A stretch of 64,000 nucleotides of DNA from Marvinbryantia formatexigens DSM 14469 (GTDB lineage: Bacteria; Bacillota; Clostridia; Lachnospirales; Lachnospiraceae), in the NCBI RefSeq assembly GCF_025148285.1, contig NZ_CP102268.1:2583001-2647000 (forward strand), in the 5' to 3' direction. A model generated the notes under the pieces. The model had not been told where the DNA came from, made no database searches, and saw nothing but the letters and a program-made list of their open reading frames with translations. The translations under genes and the position numbers were made by a program. This document shows positions 1 to 7,839 of this stretch, in pieces (position 1 is the first letter of the stretch; each line of letters starts with the position of its first letter).

Positions 1-363
1 AAATATCCGTTGGAGGGGGACAGGCTGATTCTGCAGATCAATGAGGTGACCACCGGTCCGAAGAACACAAAGCGTCCGGAGGTCCACAGAGACTATATTG
101 ATGTGCAGTATATGGTTCATGGGCACGAACTGATCGGGTTTTATCCGGACTGCGGGGACGGCGCTGCCCTGGAGGACAATCTGGATTCTAATGACGTGCT
201 GTTTTATCAGGAGCGGGAGGATAATCATGAAATCATGCTGCCTATGACAGACGGATGCTATGCAGTATTTTTTCCGGAAGACGTTCATCGTCCCTGCTGT
301 ATGATGAACGGGCCGGAGGAAGTAAAGAAAATTGTATTAAAAATTCGTGTGGACAGCCTGTAA
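1..363 (+). CDS. YhcH/YjgK/YiaL family protein (5' partial)
   Basis: The reading frame is open from base 1, so the start lies outside the window; 120 codons are visible. The sequence has the family features: a His-rich HRDYIDVQYM segment, a GHELIGFYP strand pattern and the FFPEDVHRP metal/sugar-site motif near the C terminus of a cupin-like beta sandwich. Family members (YhcH, YiaL, EbgC) act on sugars or sugar acids, probably as anomerases or accessory hydrolases; the exact reaction is unsettled. It lies 26 bases before a YiaK-like reductase and a TRAP transporter, the same gene set as the E. coli yia operon, so a role in sugar-acid catabolism is inferred. Cytoplasmic; no signal peptide is visible in the part seen. 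Confidence 0.85.
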   Translation, partial: KYPLEGDRLILQINEVTTGPKNTKRPEVHRDYIDVQYMVHGHELIGFYPDCGDGAALEDNLDSNDVLFYQEREDNHEIMLPMTDGCYAVFFPEDVHRPCCMMNGPEEVKKIVLKIRVDSL

Positions 364-389
364 ACGGCGTCGGAGAGGGAGGAAAATTT

Positions 390-1391
390 ATGCGTGTACC
401 TTATGAAACAATGTTATCAGAATTTGAGCGTGTGCTGAAAAAATATGGATTTACCCCGGACAAGGCGCATGACTCCGCGGAGATTTTTGCTCAGAATTCT
501 CTGGCTGGCGTATTCAGTCATGGACTAAACCGGTTTCCGGTGGTGGTAGATTATCTGCGCAAGGGCGGGATTGATCCGAAGGCAGAAGCAGTCTGCACGG
601 CGAGCTTTGGCGCGATGGAACGCTGGGATGGTCAGCGCGGCTTTGGCCCGCTGAACGCGAAACGGGCGATGGACCGTGCCATTTCCCTGGCGAAGCAGTT
701 TGGCATCGGCATGGTGGCGCTTGGCAATAATAATCACTGGATGCGCGGCGGCACATACGGCTGGCAGGCAGCGGACGCCGGCTGCATCGGTATCTGCTGG
801 TCGAATACCTGCCCGAACATGCCGGCGTGGGGTGCAAAGGATAATCACATCGGCAACAATCCGTTGATCCTGGCGGTGCCGAAATCTGACGGAGAGCATA
901 TTATGGTGGACTGCGCGCTCAGCCAGTTCAGCTATGGAAAGCTGGAAACAACCCGTCTGGCAGGGAAAAAGCTTCCGGTGGCAGGCGGTTATGATGAGGA
1001 AGGCAGGCTTACCACCGACCCGGCGGCGATTGAACGTACCTGCCGTATGCTTCCGATTGGATACTGGAAGGGCAGCGGCCTTTCGATCCTGCTGGACATG
1101 ATTGCGACGGTTCTCACAAATGCGAATTCTGTTGCCAGAATCGGCACGTTCGGGGATGAAATTGGTCTGACTCAGATTATGATTGCCATTGATCCATCGA
1201 AATTCCAGGATGCGTCTGTGACAGACAGTATCGTGGATGCGATCGCGGCTGATGTGATGAACAGTGAACCGGTGGAGGAAGGCGGAGAGGTACGCTGCCC
1301 CGGTATGGGTGAGCACCGCAGTCGCCGGGACAATCTGGAGAACGGCATTCCGGTAGCGGAGGAAAAATGGAACCAGGTCCTGGCAATGTGA
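390..1391 (+). CDS. Ldh2/YiaK family oxidoreductase (2,3-diketo-L-gulonate reductase-like)
   Basis: A 333-residue NAD(P)H-dependent malate/lactate dehydrogenase-2 family enzyme, matching the usual 330-335 residue length. The SHGLNRFP motif places a His at residue 44, the position of the catalytic His of E. coli YiaK. Further family signatures are GNNNHWMRGGTYGWQAA (coenzyme and substrate pocket) and GYWKGSGLSILLDM. The frame stays open upstream to 255, but the ATG at 390 follows a GAGGGAGG ribosome site and gives the family-length protein, so I chose it. It sits between a YhcH-like gene and a DctPQM transporter, suggesting that it reduces the imported keto-acid sugar derivative. The exact substrate cannot be read from sequence; other Ldh2 enzymes use ureidoglycolate, sulfolactate or delta1-piperideine carboxylate. 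Confidence 0.88.
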   Translation: MRVPYETMLSEFERVLKKYGFTPDKAHDSAEIFAQNSLAGVFSHGLNRFPVVVDYLRKGGIDPKAEAVCTASFGAMERWDGQRGFGPLNAKRAMDRAISLAKQFGIGMVALGNNNHWMRGGTYGWQAADAGCIGICWSNTCPNMPAWGAKDNHIGNNPLILAVPKSDGEHIMVDCALSQFSYGKLETTRLAGKKLPVAGGYDEEGRLTTDPAAIERTCRMLPIGYWKGSGLSILLDMIATVLTNANSVARIGTFGDEIGLTQIMIAIDPSKFQDASVTDSIVDAIAADVMNSEPVEEGGEVRCPGMGEHRSRRDNLENGIPVAEEKWNQVLAM

Positions 1392-1425
1392 CGGAAGGGT
1401 CTGCAAGACAAAGGAGGAGCCTATC

Positions 1426-2442
1426 GTGAAGAAAAAACATGTTCTGGTCCTGCAGGCGGTGCTGGGGATGGCTCTGCTGACCGGATGCGGTGTGATAAAT
1501 GAGGAGGAAGAGAAGACGCAGATTATCCGTGTGGCTTTCAACCAGCCGGAAACACATGCCGAATATATTGCGCTCGCTGATTTTGGCGAAAAGTTTGAGA
1601 AGGCTACGGATGGACGATATGAAGTGCAGATTTATCCCAATGCAGTTCTGGGCGACCAGGGACCTGTGACAGAGATGATCCGTACCGGAGCGCTGCAGCT
1701 GGCAGTAGTGCCGGTTTCGGTGCCGGAAAGCTACAATGAGGATTTTGCCATCATAGCGGCACCCTATCTTTATGACGATCTGGAACAGATGGAGACGGCT
1801 GCCCGCGAAGGCGTATTCGACTCACTGTTTACAACGACGGATAAATTTAACTTTGAAATTGTCAGCCTGTATACTTCGGGCGCACGCCATATCTATACGG
1901 ATAAGCCTGTTGTCACGCCGGAGGACCTGAAGGGTTATAAAATACGTGTGCAGGATTCGGAGGTCTACATTCAGATGATGAATATGATGGGCGGCGTCGG
2001 AATTCCAATGGCGCAGAGCGAGGTCTATGCAGCGGTGCAGCAGCATGTCATCGAAGGCGGTGAAAACTCAGAGGTAGTTTACGACAATTTCAAGCATTAT
2101 GAGGTCTCGCCTTATTTCAGCTATACGAACCATCTGGTTATGACGGATGTGGTAATTGCTAATCGAGATTTTCTTGATAAGATGGATCCTGAGACCCGCC
2201 GGATTTTTGATGAACTGATAAAGGAATCGATGGAAGTGGAATTTGCAGCCTGGGACGAAAATATTGAGCATGCGAAAAGCACGCTGGAAAAGCAGGGGGT
2301 TACGTTCGTGGAGTCTGATACAGAAGCTTTTCGGGACAGGTGCGCGCCGCTTCTGGAGTCGATTGCCGGCCGCTCCGATATGACACGCGAGGTGTATGAC
2401 CGGATTATGGAGATTAAAGCAAGGGAGGAGAATGGGGAATGA
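1426..2442 (+). CDS. TRAP transporter substrate-binding lipoprotein, DctP family
   Basis: A 338-residue extracytoplasmic receptor that captures a carboxylate substrate and delivers it to the DctQM membrane unit. The N terminus is a lipoprotein signal: basic MKKKH, a hydrophobic stretch, then LLTGC with the lipidated Cys at residue 21, as expected for a Gram-positive cell. The DctP core follows, including the helix around GARHIYTDKPVVTPEDLKGYKIRV, where the family keeps the Arg that clamps the substrate carboxylate. The start is GTG, supported by an AAGGAGG at 1411-1417. It overlaps dctQ by four bases, so it is translationally coupled. The neighbouring reductase points to a sugar acid such as a diketogulonate, but this is inference. 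Confidence 0.93.
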   Translation: MKKKHVLVLQAVLGMALLTGCGVINEEEEKTQIIRVAFNQPETHAEYIALADFGEKFEKATDGRYEVQIYPNAVLGDQGPVTEMIRTGALQLAVVPVSVPESYNEDFAIIAAPYLYDDLEQMETAAREGVFDSLFTTTDKFNFEIVSLYTSGARHIYTDKPVVTPEDLKGYKIRVQDSEVYIQMMNMMGGVGIPMAQSEVYAAVQQHVIEGGENSEVVYDNFKHYEVSPYFSYTNHLVMTDVVIANRDFLDKMDPETRRIFDELIKESMEVEFAAWDENIEHAKSTLEKQGVTFVESDTEAFRDRCAPLLESIAGRSDMTREVYDRIMEIKAREENGE

Positions 2443-2918
2443 AACGATTGCGAAACGCTATCAACAAGCTGGTAGAGGTTTTTTCGGTACTGCTGATCGC
2501 GGTCATGGTACTCCTGGTATTGTGGCAGGTAGTAGCGCGCTATATGCTGAACAGTCCCAGCGCTTTCAGCGAAGCGCTGACACGGTATCTGTTTGTCTGG
2601 CTGGTCCTGGTCACTGCAACGTATGCCTTTGGAAGCCGGGAACATATGTACATATCGGCGCTCAATGATAAGCTGCGCGGCGGTGTGAAAACGGCTGTCG
2701 GCATTGGGATCGAGGCGCTGACGATCCTGTTTGCCGCCTGTGTGATGATATACGGCGGAAGCAGCATTACCGCCATGCAGATGGTTTCCCTTGATTCCAG
2801 CCTGCATATTCCTATGGGAATCGTTTATGCCATTATTCCTGTCTGTGGAGTAATTACTGTGTTCTACTGCATGTGCAATATTGCAGAGGAACTTGGGAGA
2901 AGAAAGGAGAGTGCCTGA
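2439..2918 (+). CDS. TRAP transporter small membrane subunit, DctQ family
   Basis: A 159-residue membrane protein with four predicted transmembrane helices (about residues 12-36, 48-66, 84-107 and 124-146), the expected DctQ topology and length. The conserved WQVVARYML segment and the FSEALTRYLFVWLV motif identify the family. DctQ pairs with the large subunit DctM to form the Na+-driven transporter fed by the DctP receptor. It begins in an ATGA overlap with the receptor gene and ends just before dctM, so the three are one operon. Nothing unusual in the sequence. Confidence 0.92.
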   Translation: MKRLRNAINKLVEVFSVLLIAVMVLLVLWQVVARYMLNSPSAFSEALTRYLFVWLVLVTATYAFGSREHMYISALNDKLRGGVKTAVGIGIEALTILFAACVMIYGGSSITAMQMVSLDSSLHIPMGIVYAIIPVCGVITVFYCMCNIAEELGRRKESA

Positions 2919-2919
2919 T

Positions 2920-4227
2920 ATGTCCCTTGCTGTTCAAACTGCCATTGTCATGGTTGTACTGCTGGTCATTATGCTGGCTATGGGTGTTTCCATCAGCGTA
3001 TCGGTGGGATTGTCAAGCGCCGTGGCGATGCTCTGTATGCTGCCCGCCGACGTTTCTTTTACAACCAGCGCCCAGCGGCTTTTTGCCGGCGCCAACTCGT
3101 TTTCACTGATTGCGATCCCGTTCTTTATACTGGCGGGGAATCTGATGAATAACGGCGGCATCGCGGAGCGTCTGGTGAATGTGGCAAAGGTCATCGCAGG
3201 AAGGATGCCCGGCGCGCTGGCGCAGACAAATATTATCGGAAACATGATGTTTGGTGCGATTTCCGGCTCCGGTGCGGCGGCCGCCGCTGCTATGGGCGGA
3301 GTGATCGGTCCTATGGAGAAGAAAGAAGGCTATGACGACGCCTATAGCACAGTGGTCAACATTGCCTCTGCTCCCACCGGAATGCTGATACCGCCGTCTA
3401 ACCTGATGATCGTGTATTCTACCGTTGCAGGCAGTGTTTCGGTTGCGGCGCTGTTCATGGGCGGGTATCTGCCCGGTATCCTGTGGGGAGCGGCTGTTAT
3501 GGTGCTTGCGGGCATCACTGCCAGAAGGCGGGGATACGTGATTAAAGAAGCGGTAACTGCCAGGATGGCATTAAAAGCGGTTCTGGATGCGATTCCGAGT
3601 CTGCTGCTCATTGTTATTATCATTGGCGGCATTCTGTGCGGCGCATTCACCGCTACCGAGGCAAGTGCGGTGGCTGTAGCTTATGCTGCCATACTGGGAT
3701 TGATCTATAAGGGATTCACAATCAGAGATTTGCCGCGCATTATACTTGCCTCCGCCAAAATGACAGGTATTATCACGTTGATGATCGGGTTATCCTCAAT
3801 TATGTCGTGGGTGATGGCATTTACCGGTCTGCCGGATATTATTGCAGGCGGGATTCTCTCGATGACAGACAATAAGTACGTGATACTGATGCTGATGAAT
3901 GTGATTTTACTGGTGGTGGGAACCTTCATGGATCCTACGCCGGCGGTACTTATTTTTACTCCCATATTCCTGCCAATCTGCCAGACTTTTGGCATGCATC
4001 CGGTGCAGTTTGGCATCATGGTCAGCATGAACCTCTGTATTGGCACCATTACACCGCCGGTCGGTTCTATTCTGTTTACCGGTTGTAAGGTGGGTGGTAT
4101 AAAGATTGAGAAGGTAATCAGAGAACTGCTGCCTTATTTCGGTGTAATTCTCATCGCCCTGCTTCTGGTCACCTATATTCCGTCCATTTCTATGGCGCTG
4201 CCGGAAGCTGCCGGACTGATTAAATAA
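2920..4227 (+). CDS. TRAP transporter large permease subunit, DctM family
   Basis: A 435-residue permease, the usual size of DctM, with about a dozen hydrophobic segments including two re-entrant hairpin regions. Diagnostic stretches are FSLIAIPFFILAGNLMN near the N terminus, the Gly/Ala-rich FGAISGSGAAAAAAMGGVIGP, and MNLCIGTITPPVGSILF near the C terminus. It is the Na+-coupled translocating subunit working with the preceding DctP and DctQ. An upstream in-frame codon at 2881 would overlap dctQ; the ATG at 2920 follows an AAAGGAGAG ribosome site and matches the family N terminus. It is the last gene of the operon, followed 22 bases later by an intrinsic terminator. Confidence 0.94.
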   Translation: MSLAVQTAIVMVVLLVIMLAMGVSISVSVGLSSAVAMLCMLPADVSFTTSAQRLFAGANSFSLIAIPFFILAGNLMNNGGIAERLVNVAKVIAGRMPGALAQTNIIGNMMFGAISGSGAAAAAAMGGVIGPMEKKEGYDDAYSTVVNIASAPTGMLIPPSNLMIVYSTVAGSVSVAALFMGGYLPGILWGAAVMVLAGITARRRGYVIKEAVTARMALKAVLDAIPSLLLIVIIIGGILCGAFTATEASAVAVAYAAILGLIYKGFTIRDLPRIILASAKMTGIITLMIGLSSIMSWVMAFTGLPDIIAGGILSMTDNKYVILMLMNVILLVVGTFMDPTPAVLIFTPIFLPICQTFGMHPVQFGIMVSMNLCIGTITPPVGSILFTGCKVGGIKIEKVIRELLPYFGVILIALLLVTYIPSISMALPEAAGLIK

Positions 4228-4248
4228 AGGAAAGAATAAGGAAAGGAG

Positions 4249-4272
4249 AAGCCGTCTTGTGGACGGCTTTTT
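4249..4272 (+). terminator. Intrinsic terminator of the TRAP operon
   Basis: An eight-base perfect stem, AAGCCGTC (4249-4256) with GACGGCTT (4262-4269), a five-base loop and a run of T. It lies just after the dctM stop codon and directly before a dispersed hairpin repeat. Confidence 0.9.
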
Positions 4273-4274
4273 TG

Positions 4275-4320
4275 TTGCCATGCATCCGAAGGGAGCTGCC
4301 GGTGGCAGGTCCTGTAGGTA
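4275..4320 (+). repeat. Dispersed hairpin repeat, form B
   Basis: Begins TTGCCATGCATCCGAAGG and continues into a short hairpin (GCTGCC GGT GGCAGG) and CCTGTAGG. A close copy is at 20505-20550 and a truncated one at 31012-31035. Form A (13523-13562) shares the TTGCCATGCAT(A/C)CGA head but has a different stem. All copies follow a gene end or terminator. I know no name for it. The rest of the gap up to the next promoter (4321-4505) is AT-rich and shows no gene. Confidence 0.7.
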
Positions 4321-4505
4321 TAGGAATATTGCCGGATTTCCTTTTGAAAACATAACATGCGATGAACATCTATAAAAATGGGATAAAATATCGAGTAATC
4401 ACTTTTTTGACAAAATCAATGGTAAAATCATACAAAAACGGAAATGAGTTTTCGTGAATATGTACTGAAAATGCAAAAATGGGGCGATTTTATTGTGACA
4501 AACGG

Positions 4506-4534
4506 TTGACATATAAAGTAAGGTATGCTAAGAT
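4506..4534 (+). promoter_or_regulatory. Promoter of the first sugar ABC operon
   Basis: A perfect -35 TTGACA at 4506-4511, a 17-base spacer and -10 TAAGAT at 4529-4534, about 45 bases before the start of the binding-protein gene. It matches the housekeeping sigma consensus. No obvious operator palindrome was seen beside it, so its control is unknown. Confidence 0.8.
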
Positions 4535-4579
4535 ACGATTATCAAAAAACAAACAGAAAATCTGAAGGAGGATTACAAA

Positions 4580-5842
4580 ATGAAAAGAAAAGTATCTCTG
4601 GCAATGGCGGCTGTTATGACAGCTTCGATGGCGGCCGTAGGTTCCGTACCGGCAGCGGCGGCGGATGTATCTATCACGATCTTCAATTCCAAGATGGAGA
4701 TTCAGAGCCAGCTTGAGGAGAAAGCAGCAGAGTATGGCGAGCAGGCAGGCGTAGATATCGAGGTTTACTACTCCAACGATACGGTTTCCGCCCACATGGC
4801 GACCAGATACGCATCGGAGGACCCGTACACACTGGCAATGGTAGACGCGAAGGATATCTACTCTCTGGCAGGAGAACATGCTATTGATTTAAGCGACCAG
4901 GAATGGGTGAAGGATACCAACTATGCAATCGGTGTAAACGGACAGATCAACGGCTTCCCGGTATGCGTAGAGGCACGTGGTATCATCTATAATGCAGACG
5001 CGATCGAGGCTATCACAGGCGAGACCTTCAATCCGGAAGATTACGCGACACTGGATGCGTTTAAGGGACTGCTGGATACGCTGGTTGCAGGCGGCATGGA
5101 ATCTCCGGTCGGCATTATGAAGGAGGACTGGTCACTTGGCGGACACTACCTGGCTGAGATTTACGAGCAGCAGGAGGATGTGGATGCGTTTGTGGATTCT
5201 CTCTATGCGGGAACCGCGGACCTGATTAACAATGAAAAATTCAACTCCATGATGGACACGTTTGATACACTGATGCAGTACAATTACGCGAAGGATTCCG
5301 CGATTGCGGCAGAGCGTGAGGTAACAGAGCAGAAGCTGGCGGAAGGCGAAATCGCGTTCATGTTCGGCGGCAACTGGGACTGGTCCGTAATCAATGCGTA
5401 TGAGTACAGCGAAAACATGGGTATGATGCCGATTCCGCAGAATACGGAAGACGGAACAAATGCAAAGCTTGTAGGCGGCGGTTCCAAATATTTCTTCATT
5501 GATTCTTCCGATAATACCAGCGACGAACAGCGTCAGGCTGCAAAGGATTTCCTCAACTGGCTGGTATACGATGAGGCTGGACAGAGCTTCCTGGTAAATG
5601 ACTGCGCACTGGTTCCGGCTTACTCCAACATCACACTGGAAGTAGCAGACCCGCTGGGACGTTCCGTAAAGGAATTTGTTGATACAGATTCTCTTATCGC
5701 CAACTACGATTATCTGCCGGATGACCATTACTCTATCTGCGGCGCTTCCTTCCAGAAGTATCTGGCAGGCCAGAGCGACCGTGCCGGCTTTGCAACCGAA
5801 ATTGAAAACTACTGGAAATCTACGACTCCTGTTGAAAAATAA
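4580..5842 (+). CDS. ABC transporter extracellular sugar-binding protein (family 1)
   Basis: A 420-residue solute-binding protein with a Sec-type signal (basic MKRK, hydrophobic core, AAAA region near residue 28); the lack of a Cys at the cleavage site suggests it is either secreted or anchored differently from typical lipoproteins. The body has the family 1 pattern, including MFGGNWDWSVINAY, a typical sugar-contacting Trp-rich strand, and a C-terminal FLNWLVYDEAGQSFL helix. AGGAGG lies directly upstream. It is followed by two MalF/MalG-like permeases and then GH32, GH13 and GH36 enzymes, so the ligand is probably raffinose, sucrose or a related oligosaccharide. That assignment rests on neighbours only. 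Confidence 0.9.
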   Translation: MKRKVSLAMAAVMTASMAAVGSVPAAAADVSITIFNSKMEIQSQLEEKAAEYGEQAGVDIEVYYSNDTVSAHMATRYASEDPYTLAMVDAKDIYSLAGEHAIDLSDQEWVKDTNYAIGVNGQINGFPVCVEARGIIYNADAIEAITGETFNPEDYATLDAFKGLLDTLVAGGMESPVGIMKEDWSLGGHYLAEIYEQQEDVDAFVDSLYAGTADLINNEKFNSMMDTFDTLMQYNYAKDSAIAAEREVTEQKLAEGEIAFMFGGNWDWSVINAYEYSENMGMMPIPQNTEDGTNAKLVGGGSKYFFIDSSDNTSDEQRQAAKDFLNWLVYDEAGQSFLVNDCALVPAYSNITLEVADPLGRSVKEFVDTDSLIANYDYLPDDHYSICGASFQKYLAGQSDRAGFATEIENYWKSTTPVEK

Positions 5843-5857
5843 GAAACATGAAGTGTG

Positions 5858-5917
5858 AGACGCCGGCTGCGTGCCGGCGCCCCGCATCAGAGAGCGTCCC
5901 TTCCGTGGGACGGCAAA
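5858..5917 (+). promoter_or_regulatory. Two hairpins between binding-protein and permease genes
   Basis: Two short perfect stems lie in the gap: CGCCGGC with GCCGGCG, then CGTCCC with GGGACG. Neither is followed by a T run. Hairpins after a binding-protein gene usually protect its mRNA or lower read-through, giving more receptor than permease; that role is inferred here. Confidence 0.55.
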
Positions 5918-5938
5918 AAGAAGGAGGAGAGAGAAAGC

Positions 5939-6820
5939 ATGAAAAGAAATACCATGTCGTACAAGATTAAACAGTACGTGATGTTTGCGGGTCCGGCGAC
6001 GATTCTGTTTGTCGCGGTTGTGCTTCTTCCGTTTGTTTATGGTCTGTATCTGACATTCACAAGCTGGGACGGTGTTTCAAAATCCAAACCATTTGTCGGC
6101 TTTGCAAACTATATCGCGGCATTCCGGGATACGGCATACTGGCAGGCGCTTGGAAGAACACTGATTTACTCGGTAATTGCAGTTATTCTGGTTAATGTGG
6201 TGGCATTTTTCCTGGCATACCTTGTAACGAGCGGAATCAAGGGACAGAACTTCTTCCGCGCAGGCTTCTTTATCCCGAACCTTATCGGCGGTATCGTACT
6301 TGGTTATATCTGGAAATTTGTATTCAACCGTGCGCTGGTGGCGCTGGGACAGGCACTTTCTGTCGGCTGGCTCTCCACCTCGTGGCTGGCGACGCCCAAC
6401 GGAGCGATGGCATGTCTGATTATCGTATCGGTATGGCAGTACGCCGGATATATGATGCTGATTTATGTCGCCGGTTTTATGAGTGTTCCGAAGAGCCTGA
6501 TGGAGGCGGCGCAGATAGACGGCTGCACAAAGTCACAGGCAACCATCAACGTAACGATTCCGCTGATGCGTTCTTCTTTTGTACAGTGTCTGTTCCTGAC
6601 AATCACACGCTGCTTTATGGTTTACGATGTGAACCTTTCTTTGACAAAGGGCGAACCGTTCGGTTCCTCGGTGATGGGTGCCATGCACGTATACAATCAG
6701 GCGTTCACATACAAGAATTACGGTACCGGTCAGGCGGAAGCGCTGATTCTGTTCGTTGTCTGCGCAATCGTAGGTGTGACACAGGTTTATGTTGGTAAGA
6801 AAGGGGAGGTGGAAGCATAA
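5939..6820 (+). CDS. Sugar ABC transporter permease, MalF/UgpA type
   Basis: A 293-residue inner membrane permease with six predicted helices. The EAA loop that docks the ATPase is visible as MEAAQIDGCTKSQATINVTIPL. The N-terminal region AGPATILFVAVVLLPFVYGLYLTFTSW is typical of the group. The frame extends upstream to 5855, but that segment crosses the intergenic hairpins; the ATG at 5939 follows AAGGAGGAG and gives the family length. The stop codon overlaps the start of the next permease by one base (TAATG). The operon carries no ATP-binding subunit, so a shared MsmK/MsmX-type ATPase encoded elsewhere is inferred. Confidence 0.93.
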   Translation: MKRNTMSYKIKQYVMFAGPATILFVAVVLLPFVYGLYLTFTSWDGVSKSKPFVGFANYIAAFRDTAYWQALGRTLIYSVIAVILVNVVAFFLAYLVTSGIKGQNFFRAGFFIPNLIGGIVLGYIWKFVFNRALVALGQALSVGWLSTSWLATPNGAMACLIIVSVWQYAGYMMLIYVAGFMSVPKSLMEAAQIDGCTKSQATINVTIPLMRSSFVQCLFLTITRCFMVYDVNLSLTKGEPFGSSVMGAMHVYNQAFTYKNYGTGQAEALILFVVCAIVGVTQVYVGKKGEVEA

Positions 6821-7680
6821 TGGATGCGAATAAGAAAGCGGCGCAAAAGAAAACGGTTTCGCACGTTATCATGATGATTGTGCTTGTAATCCTGCTGTTT
6901 TTATTTATCTTCCCGTTCCTGCTGGTTGTAATCAACGTATTTAAAACGAAGGCGGATATTACTTCCAACCCGTTGGCACTGATCGGTGAGCACGGCTTTA
7001 CGCTGGCGAACTTCCCGGAAGCGATGAAAAAGATGAATTTCCTCACGGTATTCGGAAACTCGCTGCTGGTTACCTCCGTTTCCACGGTGCTGACACTGCT
7101 GGTATCCTCGATGGCGGCTTTCGTTATCGTCCGCAATAAGTGGAAAGCGTGCAACATCCTGTTTTCCGGAATGATTGCTTCGATGGTCATCCCGTTCCAG
7201 GTACTGATGATTCCGCTGGTATCTCTTTACGGTGGTATCTTCGGAGTGCTGAACAGCCGCACAACGCTGATTCTGATGCATGTCGGTTTCTCGCTGTCGA
7301 TGGCAACCTTCATGTTCCACGGAGCGATTCACACCAATATTCCGCTGGAGCTGGAGGAAGCGGCGCTGATAGATGGCTGTACCAGATGGCAGACCTACTG
7401 GAGAATTGTATTCCCGCTGCTCAAACCGACGATTGCAACGGTTGCGATTATCGACGCGATGGCGTTCTGGAATGACTATCTGCTTCCGAGCCTTGTACTT
7501 GGACGCAAGGAACTGTATACGATCCCGATTGCCACCCAGGCTTTCTACGGTACATATTCTACCGATATGGGGCTTGTAATGGCGGCGCTGCTCCTGGCGA
7601 TGCTGCCGATCCTGATTCTGTACCTGTTCCTGCAGAGATATATTGTAGAGGGTGTAACCTCCGGTGCAGTAAAAGGCTGA
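6820..7680 (+). CDS. Sugar ABC transporter permease, MalG/UgpE type
   Basis: A 286-residue permease partner of the preceding gene, with six predicted helices and the ATPase-docking EAA loop LEEAALIDGCTRWQTYWRIVFPLL. The N-terminal VLVILLFLFIFPFLLVVINVFKT and the C-terminal YIVEGVTSGAVKG ending are standard for the MalG group. It starts inside the stop codon of the upstream permease, so translation is coupled. A strong terminator follows 18 bases after the stop and separates it from the glycosidase genes. Confidence 0.93.
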   Translation: MDANKKAAQKKTVSHVIMMIVLVILLFLFIFPFLLVVINVFKTKADITSNPLALIGEHGFTLANFPEAMKKMNFLTVFGNSLLVTSVSTVLTLLVSSMAAFVIVRNKWKACNILFSGMIASMVIPFQVLMIPLVSLYGGIFGVLNSRTTLILMHVGFSLSMATFMFHGAIHTNIPLELEEAALIDGCTRWQTYWRIVFPLLKPTIATVAIIDAMAFWNDYLLPSLVLGRKELYTIPIATQAFYGTYSTDMGLVMAALLLAMLPILILYLFLQRYIVEGVTSGAVKG

Positions 7681-7698
7681 TGCGAAAGGGTTTTTCTG

Positions 7699-7740
7699 AC
7701 GCAGCGGGAAGTGTATCTTGCATTCCCGCTGCGTTTTGTT
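7699..7740 (+). terminator. Terminator after the permease genes, overlapping a promoter
   Basis: A perfect 12-base stem, ACGCAGCGGGAA (7699-7710) with TTCCCGCTGCGT (7723-7734), followed by TTTGTTT. The right half and loop also hold the -35 element of the next promoter, so ending of the transport transcript and start of the glycosidase transcript occupy the same DNA. Confidence 0.88.
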
Positions 7741-7746
7741 TATGAT
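7718..7746 (+). promoter_or_regulatory. Promoter for the GH32-GH13-GH36 genes
   Basis: -35 TTGCAT at 7718-7723, 17-base spacer, -10 TATGAT at 7741-7746. The -35 lies in the loop and stem of the upstream terminator. About 90 bases of leader separate it from the GH32 start. Confidence 0.6.
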
Positions 7747-7839
7747 ATAAATGGTAGAATTGCGGAAGTGCGCAGCACGAAGCAATTCGTCTGGCATTTA
7801 TGTATAAAGAAGAAACCAAACAGCTTAATGGAGGACACG

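Noticed and set aside
255-389. Upstream extension of the YiaK-like enzyme.
   Set aside because: It overlaps the YhcH-like gene in another frame; the family N terminus starts at 390 behind a ribosome site.
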